A stretch of DNA of 28,261 bases from a virus: IMG/VR virus record IMGVR_UViG_3300009474_000007, positions 1-28,261 of that record. One strand, 5' to 3'. The first letter of the stretch is position 1, and each line of letters begins with the position of its first letter. Positions 18,664-26,881 of this stretch are shown here, piece by piece. A model generated the notes under the pieces. The model saw only the letters and a list, made by a program, of their open reading frames with translations. It made no database searches and was not told the origin of the DNA. The translations under genes and the position numbers were made by a program.

Positions 18664-20973
18664 TTAATTATTAGTAGAGATACACTGAATTACTTTTATA
18701 ATATCAGTCGTAGAGAGTCCAGATATAACATCAGGATTGTCTATGATAAATGTAGGTTGGAATTGAATAACGGGAAAAAGTTCAGCACCCACTCCGGTTT
18801 TAGTATTTATAGTGACTGATGGAAGAGTAGTAAATCTTGATGTACAGGAGGAGGGCGAAGTCACTGCAATAATAGATCCTCTTGGAGTTAATTGCGGTTC
18901 ATAAACACAATCTCCAATATTAATAGTATCTCCACTAGTATATCCCAATCCAGGCCTAGTAATTATCACGTTAGTGGCAATTCCAACAGAGATGGTTGAA
19001 ATTCCTATATTAACAGTAGTACCAATACCAGGACCAGTAGTACCAATACCAGGACCAGTAGTACCAATGCCGGTTGTCACGATTCCAATCAAATTTGTTA
19101 CACAGTATCCTTTTCCGGGTCTAACAACATATATCGAATCTATGTTTCCTTGTTGATTTATTGTGGACTTTAACTCAGCACCCAATCCAAAATTTGTATT
19201 ATCTAGAATTGCAATAGTTGGTGGGTATGAATATCCTTTTCCTGGATTAGTGACAGATACCGTTAATATTGATCCATTCTCATTAGAAACTATTGGTATA
19301 GCTGCAGCATCAATGCCATCTCCAATTATTTTGATTTCTGGAGGTATACATTTATAGTATTGCAGGCCCAATGGTATACGTTGAATGTCATCTTGAGTTT
19401 TTGGGTTTATACTTGACTCTCTACAATCTTTAAAGGGAGTAGATGGGGAACCAAACATAGATAATAATGAAGTAATGGCATCCGCATCGTCTCCCAACCC
19501 TTCCAAAATATCCATATCACCAAGTACTTTTTCCCAATTATCTGGTTTGGGTAATTTAATTCCACCGAATGGATCCCATTCTGTTGTAGATTTACAAGCC
19601 AATGCATCGCAACTTAAGAAACTCAGAAGTTGACTAATCATAGACATAGCCCCAGTGATTGCACCAGCAATTTGTCCAATGCCGCCAGCAAGCCAATCTA
19701 GTCCACCCAAAATACCACTCAAAACTCCATCCAACATCGACGCTAATTTTGATATTATCGAAGCCGCAGTTTCTTCTGCTGCACATTGAGGAACATTAGT
19801 CGTTCTTCCCAACAATCCTTCCAGAAGTCCTGTTATGAAATCTATAATCGGACCAAATAATTTTTCAAATATACAAAAGAGAATGTTTAAAATATTTTTT
19901 GCTGCTTCAGTAATAGGAAGTTGAATCGAAGATGGAATCGTAATTCCTAGAATTAAAAATAATTTTCCGATTAATTTAAAAATACTATCTCGAATTCCAT
20001 TAATCATGATTTTGACTATGGATGCAATCATTTTGGCAACACTTCTAATAGATTGCTGAACATCTACAACTAAATTTCTAATCGGATCAATAAATCCCAA
20101 TGCAGTAGATTCCAATTCATTGATAGAACTAACAAAACTTTGTATTTGTGCAGTAATTTGAGATATAATATTATCTTGACATCCATTGTCACTTTTTACA
20201 GGATCTTCAAAGGCTTTCATGAAACCTAATTCAGCCTGATCATCAGCAAATAACACATCTGTTGGTATATTTGGTACTCCAAAAGCAGATCCTAGATTTA
20301 ATGTAGAATTTGGGGCAAAAACACTGGAATAATTAACTCCACCGACAGAGCCAATACCGAAATCTTCAGTAGTATTAAATGCTGTTGTTAGAATGTTTGG
20401 ATCAGTTTTAATTTCTACCTTTTCGTCAACTGTTTTAGGTGGTTCAGTAATTTTACCGGCGGATTGTTGCTTCTGTCTAGTAGCGCCCTTCGTTGCACTT
20501 AAGTTTCCCGATGATCCAGTAAAAGCTTGAAAAGGATTTCCACCAGGAACATTTACTACCGCAGGAGTTCTGTGAAAACAAGACATTAAGACTGGTTGTT
20601 GTGCATCCTCTCCATCAAGGAAAAACCCCAATACTGACTCCCCACCTACCAATCCGGGCAATTTACCAAAACCACCTTGTCCAGGAGATCCTTCCGATGC
20701 ACTAGTTAAAACATGAGCCCAAGGTAAATCATCATCAGATAATTCGTTCCTATCAAAACTATGATAGCCAATAATACGTACTTTACATCGATATCCCCAA
20801 GCCTCTTTGTCTACAGGTTCTCCTGCCGATTGTGTTCCAGGTACAATACCTTTCTCTCCCTCTACTCTACTGTTTTCGTTACGCCAAACCTTAGGGTCTG
20901 CAACTTGGCCAATCCACCAAATGAACCCATCTTTACCAAGAAAATTAGACTTTAACAGAGCTTCTTCAATCAT
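18664..20973 (-). CDS. 5: Baseplate hub gp5-like protein without lysozyme domain, 769 aa
   Basis: Residues 17-138 match the OB-fold start of T4 gp5: FIWWIGQVADPKVW, then YRCKVRIIGYH, LPWAHVLTSA, and VLGFFLDGEDAQQPVLMSCF. The T4 lysozyme domain does not follow. Instead come a flexible stretch (about 140-260), a long hydrophobic helical region (about 265-455: SVAKMIASIVKIMINGI, KLIGKLFLILGI, LNILFCIFEKLFGPIIDFI), and a beta domain with GxGY motifs at 577, 618 and 673. The beta-helix needle is absent and probably supplied by the next gene. The start overlaps the gp27-like gene as ATGA, matching their physical partnership in the T4 hub. Hub identity is secure; the role of the helical insertion is unknown. 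Confidence 0.85.
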   Translation of the reverse strand: MIEEALLKSNFLGKDGFIWWIGQVADPKVWRNENSRVEGEKGIVPGTQSAGEPVDKEAWGYRCKVRIIGYHSFDRNELSDDDLPWAHVLTSASEGSPGQGGFGKLPGLVGGESVLGFFLDGEDAQQPVLMSCFHRTPAVVNVPGGNPFQAFTGSSGNLSATKGATRQKQQSAGKITEPPKTVDEKVEIKTDPNILTTAFNTTEDFGIGSVGGVNYSSVFAPNSTLNLGSAFGVPNIPTDVLFADDQAELGFMKAFEDPVKSDNGCQDNIISQITAQIQSFVSSINELESTALGFIDPIRNLVVDVQQSIRSVAKMIASIVKIMINGIRDSIFKLIGKLFLILGITIPSSIQLPITEAAKNILNILFCIFEKLFGPIIDFITGLLEGLLGRTTNVPQCAAEETAASIISKLASMLDGVLSGILGGLDWLAGGIGQIAGAITGAMSMISQLLSFLSCDALACKSTTEWDPFGGIKLPKPDNWEKVLGDMDILEGLGDDADAITSLLSMFGSPSTPFKDCRESSINPKTQDDIQRIPLGLQYYKCIPPEIKIIGDGIDAAAIPIVSNENGSILTVSVTNPGKGYSYPPTIAILDNTNFGLGAELKSTINQQGNIDSIYVVRPGKGYCVTNLIGIVTTGIGTTGPGIGTTGPGIGTTVNIGISTISVGIATNVIITRPGLGYTSGDTINIGDCVYEPQLTPRGSIIAVTSPSSCTSRFTTLPSVTINTKTGVGAELFPVIQFQPTFIIDNPDVISGLSTTDIIKVIQCISTNN
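19015..19071 (-). repeat. Short 21-bp tandem repeat inside gp5
   Basis: Two identical 21-base units (19015-19035 and 19036-19056) and a partial third encode GPGIGTT copies at about residues 635-653 of gp5. They lie inside the GxGY beta domain and probably form a flexible or loop-extending segment. Replication slippage could change the copy number. Confidence 0.8.
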
Positions 20974-22271
20974 TGATTTGCTCCATATAATCCATAATTG
21001 TCTCTGACTAGTTTCAAAGCAGTCACAAGTTCCCCACTTTCAAAATGATGTCTTAATTCTTTAATTAAATAATTTCCACTCTGTTCTTCATCTACTTTAC
21101 TCTCAACAGATGCTGTTACTTCTTGAAATTGTGCATATATTATACTACCAGCTCTCAATTTAACATTGAGTGGTACTGTCATATTTATCGCTTGAGTAAA
21201 CAATAAATTATATCTAGTAAACGATTTTGCCATATCAGTATTATCTCTTCCTGCGTCTTCTTTGTCATTACCTGGATCCAAAACTCCCTTATCACTCGTT
21301 CTAAATAAAATTCTTGAAGGACTACTTCCAAATTCTTTAGGAAATGGTGGTTTTGCATTTCCACCTAAAGTATGTTTAACTTCTTCATTCATACTATAAG
21401 TAATTGCTTCAATTTTGTTTTCATATAAGTCATAGAAATATGTAACATTAGAGTACATTCCGACTCGTAAGGACTTCATTAGGTCGATATTTTTTTCAAA
21501 ACCATAATTTAAAATAGTAAACGAAGCTTGTAGAGATCCTTCTTCAACAACTTGAGTATATGTATATTTTGGTATATTTTCTTTATCGGTGCTTCCAGAT
21601 TGTGATTTTGTTGGGGCTACTAACGTATCAATACTTCTAAAGTTGAATCCATCTTTTGTTTCATAAAATAAAAATCCCGCAACTCCTTTAGCTATTGTGC
21701 CACTGTTTCCAGAATTACCGGAAGAACTTGGTATGGCTTTTGGACATAACCAAGTAAGTATATGAAGAGGTTTCTTCATTGTTCCAATAAAACTATACGA
21801 ATTAGCCGTTTTTTCTATATTTTCTGATTTGAATTTTTTTGTCAACAATTGATCTTTTAATATTGAAGTTACGTGATCACTTATAGGTTTTTTTGAATAT
21901 TTTTTTTGAACTCTTACTGTTTCATTCGTTAATGCTTCTTTTGAAACTAAATGAAGAGTGAACATCTCTTTCGTACTACTTGACACCAATCCACTTACTT
22001 TATACACATATAAACCATACTCCCCATCTAACTTAAATTCTCCACTTGGAGTCTCTAGATTCAACACCACTTTTTCTCCACCACGAATAGGCATTCCGTT
22101 GAAAATAGAGTAAGGCGAAACTATTTGCAGATTCATTGTGATACAAGGAGACAATATATCTTCATAGTAATCAGAAAAGAGAATAGAATTTGTAAGATCT
22201 ATCCTCTTGTTCCCATCTAAAGATATAATTTCAACTTGTTTGTATGTAAAATCGGTTAAAGCTTGTGACAT
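20970..22271 (-). CDS. 27: Baseplate hub protein, gp27-like, 433 aa
   Basis: The length is near T4 gp27 (391 aa) and the position, directly upstream of gp5, is the expected one. The N-terminal part (VEIISLDGNKRIDLTNSILF, YYEDILSPCITMNLQIVSP, RGGEKVVLNLETP) looks like the tube-like domain of gp27/VgrG-type hubs. The middle (KPLHILTWLCPKAIPS, then AGFLFYETKDGFNFRSID) parallels the gp27 segment where a Phe-Trp-rich helix meets a strand pair. The C-terminal LRAGSIIYAQF and GNYLIKELRHHFESGELVTA parallel the last gp27 domain. In T4 a gp27 trimer forms the top of the spike and binds gp5. Direct sequence identity to T4 is low, so the call rests on pattern and synteny. Confidence 0.75.
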   Translation of the reverse strand: MSQALTDFTYKQVEIISLDGNKRIDLTNSILFSDYYEDILSPCITMNLQIVSPYSIFNGMPIRGGEKVVLNLETPSGEFKLDGEYGLYVYKVSGLVSSSTKEMFTLHLVSKEALTNETVRVQKKYSKKPISDHVTSILKDQLLTKKFKSENIEKTANSYSFIGTMKKPLHILTWLCPKAIPSSSGNSGNSGTIAKGVAGFLFYETKDGFNFRSIDTLVAPTKSQSGSTDKENIPKYTYTQVVEEGSLQASFTILNYGFEKNIDLMKSLRVGMYSNVTYFYDLYENKIEAITYSMNEEVKHTLGGNAKPPFPKEFGSSPSRILFRTSDKGVLDPGNDKEDAGRDNTDMAKSFTRYNLLFTQAINMTVPLNVKLRAGSIIYAQFQEVTASVESKVDEEQSGNYLIKELRHHFESGELVTALKLVRDNYGLYGANQ

Positions 22272-22278
22272 TTATTTT

Positions 22279-24162
22279 TTAGGATCCGGATAAGGACGTA
22301 AGTAACATTGTTTTGAATAAACTATTTACCAATTGCCCATCTGTTGGGCCAGGCAACATAATAGTTTGTCCTGGAGCTCCAGGAACAGAAATTACCTGTG
22401 GTCTTCGTTGACCTCCTCCAGATCCCATCATCATTGGAACAATCAGAGTTGATGATTGTGACTGATTGTATGTTGGATATTGTTGAAGTTGTTCTGGAGC
22501 TACTGGTTGTTGAGATACTGATTGGACTTGTGATGCTGCATTTTTTGATTGTATGGAAGCAATCATAACCTCTCTTTCAAGAGCTTCTCCAGTTAATCCG
22601 GACTTTTGCCCTTTAGTCCTCGCTTCTTGTGATGCGTTAAATACTGATGGATTTGAAACACCAGTCTTAGTAGGGTCTAACATACCTTTTAGTTGGGTTG
22701 TTGACATTGCCGACAATTCTTGTTTTGTTGGTGTTGGTTTTGCTGCTGTTGCCGCCGGAGTTGTTGGTGGTGATGCTGCGACTGAACCTTTTCCTGATGA
22801 TTTTTCAGATTGTTCTTTTGCTTTTACTGTCGTCAATGGTGATGGAAGTTTTTGACCAAGACCAACAGAACTTGGATTTACTGGTGAACCACCTTTATAC
22901 ACCTCAAAATGGAGGTGAGTATTTTGTCCATCAGGATATAGATTAGCAATTTTTTGGCCACCGTATACAGTATCTCCAACCTTAACTGAAGGAGTAGTGT
23001 GATAGTATCTAGTTTTTAATCCTCCACCGTGATCAATAGTAACAAAACCATTGTAGCCATTATGAACAGCGGCTGTCACTTTTCCGGTTTTATGGGCCGC
23101 TACTGATGCGTTTAATGCTCCGGTATGGTGAGTCATATCGAGACCAGCATGTTTTCTTTTTCCATTATCTCGATTAGCTCCAAACAGTTGTCCAGCAGCT
23201 TCTCCTGCTTTTCCTCCAGGTAATGGAAAAAAAGTATCTCCACTAACTGGACCATCATAACCTCCACCTTCCGGAGTTTCTTCTATTGGTGGATACTCTA
23301 CAGGTTCATTAAATGGATTTTCACCTCCTCCAATATCTTGTGTGCCAGAACCAGAGCTAGATCCCGGATCAGCTTGTTCGAATTTTGTGACGACAGAATC
23401 AAACTTATCCAATACCGAACTCATTGTTAGACCTGATGACATTGCAGCTGCTTTTTGTTTTGCCTCCTGTGCTTTTAATTTTTCTTTTTGTTTAATTTTA
23501 AGATCTTGTTGTTTATTTCCCGTTCCAGTTACAGCTTCATGAGCTCTATCTCCTAAGAAACCGCCTGCAAAGTTACCTGCCATACTTCCAATAACGAATC
23601 CAAGTCCTGGAATTGGAATTAAGGTTTGACCTATTGCACCACCAATAAGACTGCCCGCAAGAGCTCCACCCGCTCCGGCAGCTGCTTTCCCAACAGATTC
23701 ACCTTCAGCAAGTCCAGTTGCAAAATCTAACCCAGCAAAAGCTGCGTTAGCAATACCAATAGCTCTCATACCTCCCAACTTAATTCCTTTTCCTTTTGGA
23801 ATTGCCCCTCCTGCTTTGGGATTGGGTTTGGGTTTGGGTTTTGTGGCGCCTCTTTTTTTACCACCAAAAAAATCTCCAATAAATCCAGCCGCATCCAAAG
23901 TTCCACTAACTAAACTTGATAGTAGACTACCCGCAGATCCAAAGGTTGCGGCTACATTTAAGTTGGATAATTTTTCAAGGTCTCTTTTCTTTGGAAGTTT
24001 TATTTCTTCAATATTTCGAATCTCAACATCCATGAATTTTAAGAATCCTTGATAGGATTTTTGAGTGGATTTCATTGTAGATCCAGATCTATTGATGCTC
24101 ACAATATTATTGAGAGCACTTACTAATGGGGAACTTATTGTTGTTTTAGTTTTTGGTGCCAT
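22279..24162 (-). CDS. Tail hub protein with M23 peptidase domain, 627 aa
   Basis: Residues 308-435 form an M23 (LytM-type) zinc endopeptidase domain: His338 and Asp342 in HAGLD, His388 in TRYYH, and His416/His418 in THLHFEV. All the zinc and catalytic positions of the family are present, so it should cleave peptidoglycan cross-links during entry. Before it are a charged N-terminus (about 1-70), a Gly/Ala-rich hydrophobic region (about 135-205: GAGGALAGSLIGGAIGQTLI), and a short coil (SSVLDKFDSVVTKFEQ). A low-complexity Pro/Ala/Gln tail follows. Its start overlaps the previous stop as TAATG. It occupies the T4 gp28/gp29 region, so it may also act as tape measure or central tail protein. Confidence 0.85.
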   Translation of the reverse strand: MAPKTKTTISSPLVSALNNIVSINRSGSTMKSTQKSYQGFLKFMDVEIRNIEEIKLPKKRDLEKLSNLNVAATFGSAGSLLSSLVSGTLDAAGFIGDFFGGKKRGATKPKPKPNPKAGGAIPKGKGIKLGGMRAIGIANAAFAGLDFATGLAEGESVGKAAAGAGGALAGSLIGGAIGQTLIPIPGLGFVIGSMAGNFAGGFLGDRAHEAVTGTGNKQQDLKIKQKEKLKAQEAKQKAAAMSSGLTMSSVLDKFDSVVTKFEQADPGSSSGSGTQDIGGGENPFNEPVEYPPIEETPEGGGYDGPVSGDTFFPLPGGKAGEAAGQLFGANRDNGKRKHAGLDMTHHTGALNASVAAHKTGKVTAAVHNGYNGFVTIDHGGGLKTRYYHTTPSVKVGDTVYGGQKIANLYPDGQNTHLHFEVYKGGSPVNPSSVGLGQKLPSPLTTVKAKEQSEKSSGKGSVAASPPTTPAATAAKPTPTKQELSAMSTTQLKGMLDPTKTGVSNPSVFNASQEARTKGQKSGLTGEALEREVMIASIQSKNAASQVQSVSQQPVAPEQLQQYPTYNQSQSSTLIVPMMMGSGGGQRRPQVISVPGAPGQTIMLPGPTDGQLVNSLFKTMLLTSLSGS

Positions 24163-25940
24163 TATCCGTCTACAATACTATATACCATTTTTGAGTATAA
24201 TATAAAGAAATTATCATCATTAGAAGCTCCCATCGGAGGTGCTTGCCTGCCACTCGACATTTGTGCAGGTTGTCCACCGCCAGAAGATGGAGGTGATTGC
24301 GGTTGTGGGGTACTCATATTCATTGGAGCCATAGTCACTTGTGATTGTTGTTGGGGAGGTGGTTGTGCAACTGTCTGAGATACCTGTTGTGCTGTTTCTG
24401 CTTGTGTTGGTGCAGGTGCAACACCGGGTTTTGCAGGAGGAGTAGTAACAGGAACACCTTTAGCCAAAGAATATGTCTTACCGCTCCCCTTATCGTGAAA
24501 TTTATTAGCACCAGGGCCCCCTCTATCAAGATACACACCACCTGGATTTTGGGACCTTCCTTTAAAGTAAATGCCTCCGCCAACACCAGCTTTAGATTTT
24601 GCAGATAAAGGTCCACCAGTCTTAAAATCATTTATAATTCTTGCTGCAGCTGCGGGATCTCCTTTTTTAAACAACTTAGCAAGATTATTGAGTCCATCTG
24701 GACCGGCGGCAATTTGATATAATTTTGATTTTCGTTCTTCAGGAGTTTTTCCAAGTAATGGTGCGATATGTCCATAAGCTTTATCAGCAGCAGGATCATG
24801 GCCAGTAACACCATAAATTGCTGATGACATTGGAGTAAACTGAGCCTTTCCAGTAACTTCGTGAGCCAACTTACCAGAATCTCCCTTAGCACGATTGACC
24901 ATCACTTGCATCACGTCTGCTTGATTTTGATCTCCCGTGGCTTCTAGAGTAGCTGTAAATGCTGCGATGTTTTCTCCCGATGAGTCACTACCCGTTCCTG
25001 ATGTCGCAGCGCCTGGGGTTGGAGTTGGAACACCGGAATCTGATGACTTTGGCGCAGCAGCGGACCCCTTACCACCACTCGGCGCACTTGGCGCAGCAGA
25101 TGGTTTTTTGGTCATGGAATTTATTGCAGCATCAAATCTTTCTAAAATTGCATTAAACCTATCCAATATTGGGCCAGACAATCCTTCAGAACCAGGACCA
25201 GGAACTGATTGAACTTCTTCCCCTCCCCCAAAACCACCACTTAGTGCATTGACAGCTAAAGCACCTCCTCCAGCAATTGCGGCTCCTGTGCCAGCCATTT
25301 TCAACATATTCATCATTCCTTTAGGAACACTTCTTTTAAGTGGACCTCCAGGAACTTTGATATCTAAATTAAGTCCTTCGCCTCCAGTACTTGCTGTGGG
25401 TAGATTCGATAATTGTTTTACTATTTTTATAATAGTCTGTCTTATAATTTTCGCAACCTCAAAAGTCTCTGTGAAAATTCTTTGTAAGACTTGTAAATTA
25501 TCTCCTAAAGTTTTTACATTTTTTCTATTGCCAAGAAACTGAATGAATCCAATAGCTTGTTGATATAATTTTAAGAAATTAGCAAGAATTCCACTTGGTT
25601 TTGCATCATCAACTTGTTTTATTCTATCTTGATAATCTTGACCAAACGTCTTTAAGGATTGATTAATAACATTATTTACATTTTGATTTATAGATTGAAC
25701 TCTATTTTCTACATTTGTCAGAATATTTGAAGATAAAGTTTTAATTATGGATCCCAAATCAGGAGGCCGCGGAGCTACAGCGGCGGATCCTCTCTGAAAT
25801 CCTACAATTTTATTAGCCGCAGAAGAAACAATAGACGAACCCAAAGGAGATCCGCCAGAAATAAAATTCATAGCTGCAGGCATAGTTGCCTGTCTTTCTC
25901 TAACTATGGTTTGGGGATTGATCGGTGATCTAATTGCCAC
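24162..25940 (-). CDS. Tail hub protein with SleB-like hydrolase domain, 592 aa
   Basis: The start is GTG, overlapping gp51 by 11 bases. N-terminal helices (about 60-180) with an amphipathic character are followed by a Gly/Ala hydrophobic stretch (210-240), a short coil (PILDRFNAILERFDAAINSM, 257-276) and a Pro/Ala/Ser linker. Residues about 323-470 look like a SleB-type cell wall hydrolase: Glu333 in FTATLEATGDQ, VMQVMVNRA, and KAQFTPMS match the E...VM..VNR...QF pattern of that family, with Glu333 the likely catalytic acid. A Pro/Gln-rich tail follows. The length is nearly that of T4 gp29, the tape measure (590 aa). It may be the tape measure with a lytic domain, or a hub protein. SleB assignment is by pattern only. 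Confidence 0.75.
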   Translation of the reverse strand: MAIRSPINPQTIVRERQATMPAAMNFISGGSPLGSSIVSSAANKIVGFQRGSAAVAPRPPDLGSIIKTLSSNILTNVENRVQSINQNVNNVINQSLKTFGQDYQDRIKQVDDAKPSGILANFLKLYQQAIGFIQFLGNRKNVKTLGDNLQVLQRIFTETFEVAKIIRQTIIKIVKQLSNLPTASTGGEGLNLDIKVPGGPLKRSVPKGMMNMLKMAGTGAAIAGGGALAVNALSGGFGGGEEVQSVPGPGSEGLSGPILDRFNAILERFDAAINSMTKKPSAAPSAPSGGKGSAAAPKSSDSGVPTPTPGAATSGTGSDSSGENIAAFTATLEATGDQNQADVMQVMVNRAKGDSGKLAHEVTGKAQFTPMSSAIYGVTGHDPAADKAYGHIAPLLGKTPEERKSKLYQIAAGPDGLNNLAKLFKKGDPAAAARIINDFKTGGPLSAKSKAGVGGGIYFKGRSQNPGGVYLDRGGPGANKFHDKGSGKTYSLAKGVPVTTPPAKPGVAPAPTQAETAQQVSQTVAQPPPQQQSQVTMAPMNMSTPQPQSPPSSGGGQPAQMSSGRQAPPMGASNDDNFFILYSKMVYSIVDG

Positions 25941-26115
25941 GATTTGCTGCCTGTTTTGCCTTTAAGTTTTCTTCTTCGATATGTTGTTTCAATAGGGCTA
26001 AGTAGATATCTCTCTCCCAAGGCATCATATTTTCGATCTCAGTCAAAGAATATTTATGGAACTGCATCAGAGCAAAATTAATTCTAAAATATGACTCAAG
26101 ATCAATATGAGCCAT
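25930..26115 (-). CDS. 51: Hub assembly protein gp51-like, 61 aa
   Basis: The 61-aa product reads as two helices: ESYFRINFALMQFHKYSLTE, then MMPWERDIYLALLKQHIEEE. The MPWERD-Y...L..EE.E pattern is typical of the downstream partner in tail-assembly chaperone pairs (lambda gpT type). In T4 and its cyanophage relatives the protein after gp26 is called gp51, the catalyst of hub assembly. The ATG lies 2 bases beyond the gp26 stop, and its frame stays open upstream past a slippery heptamer, so it may also be made as a gp26-51 fusion. It overlaps the next gene by 11 bases. Confidence 0.75.
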   Translation of the reverse strand: MAHIDLESYFRINFALMQFHKYSLTEIENMMPWERDIYLALLKQHIEEENLKAKQAANRGN

Positions 26116-26117
26116 AA

Positions 26118-26846
26118 TTAGCCGAAAAAACTTGTTAACCCTTCTAACGTAACTTCATTCTCTACTTTTGTTTTTGGATTCGTTACTTTAAATGTATGAG
26201 CAAGTTTAGGCATTGTTTCAAAGAACTGTTCAATTTTCTTGAATTGACTGGAATTCATAGTTTCAATAAAGTCAATTAATTCTTTCTTGGTGCAATCACT
26301 TGCAGCCCAAGATTCTTCTTCAGTATATACGGCTTCAATACAACTTGAAATAATATCAAATGATTTTTCAATTGTAGATTGAGATTCCTGCGTAGTGAAA
26401 TCAAAGTTGTTTTTAATAAATTGATCTAATGAAGGATACTTCATTTTAATTACAATTTTGTCATCAATTTTAATTTCTGATGTATGATTCAGATCTTTAA
26501 CTACATTTATTTCATCTACATAAATTTTTACTGGAACTTCAGTTACTCCGTCGTCTGAACAGGTAATGATGAGTTCTATAGATTCTCCAACAGATTTTCC
26601 TCTTACATTTAAGAAAATGTATTCAATATCAAATGAGGGGAGATCTTCTACTTTAATTCCTCTAGTTATGATACAATCTTTCAGTACTGATTTGATAGCA
26701 AGAGTGATTTGTTTTGGATCTTGAGTTTCCAGAGCAAGAATCAAAACCTTTTCTTCTTTAACAAGAAATGGCCTATACTTTATAGATTTTCCAGTCGAAG
26801 GCAATTCAAGTTCATATGTTGGTGTAGCAATTGTCGGTAATGGCAT
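26118..26846 (-). CDS. 26: Baseplate hub subunit gp26-like, 242 aa
   Basis: The protein starts with a beta part (YELELPSTGKSIKYRPFLVK) and the conserved EEKVLILALETQDPKQI, then a long VKIYVDEINVV strand region and a helical C-terminal half (QFIKNNFDF, ELIDFIETMNSSQFKKIEQF). This layout is that of the T4 gp26 baseplate hub family (T4_baseplate). T4 gp26 is about 208 aa, so the length is normal. It lies 35 bases after the tube-fold gene and 2 bases before gp51. In T4 gp26 is needed to build the hub; the pairing with gp51 and the slippery site here suggest a chaperone-like role. An ACTAAATA box 26 bases before the ATG is a weak late-promoter candidate. Confidence 0.85.
   Translation of the reverse strand: MPLPTIATPTYELELPSTGKSIKYRPFLVKEEKVLILALETQDPKQITLAIKSVLKDCIITRGIKVEDLPSFDIEYIFLNVRGKSVGESIELIITCSDDGVTEVPVKIYVDEINVVKDLNHTSEIKIDDKIVIKMKYPSLDQFIKNNFDFTTQESQSTIEKSFDIISSCIEAVYTEEESWAASDCTKKELIDFIETMNSSQFKKIEQFFETMPKLAHTFKVTNPKTKVENEVTLEGLTSFFG
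26124..26130 (-). promoter_or_regulatory. Candidate -1 ribosomal frameshift site at end of gp26
   Basis: On the minus strand, gp26 ends ACA AGT TTT TTC GGC TAA. In the reading frame this is the canonical X XXY YYZ heptamer T TTT TTC. A -1 slip would continue CGG CTA ATT ATG GCT, reaching the gp51 start codon in frame with no stop. The fusion would hold nearly all of gp26 plus all of gp51. No strong downstream hairpin is evident by eye. Confidence 0.6.
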
Positions 26847-26881
26847 TTAAAATTATGTAATCAGTTGAAATTATTTAGTGG

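Noticed and set aside
18664-20973. gp5 as a tail lysozyme
   Set aside because: No T4-lysozyme-like catalytic segment follows the OB fold; that position holds hydrophobic helices.
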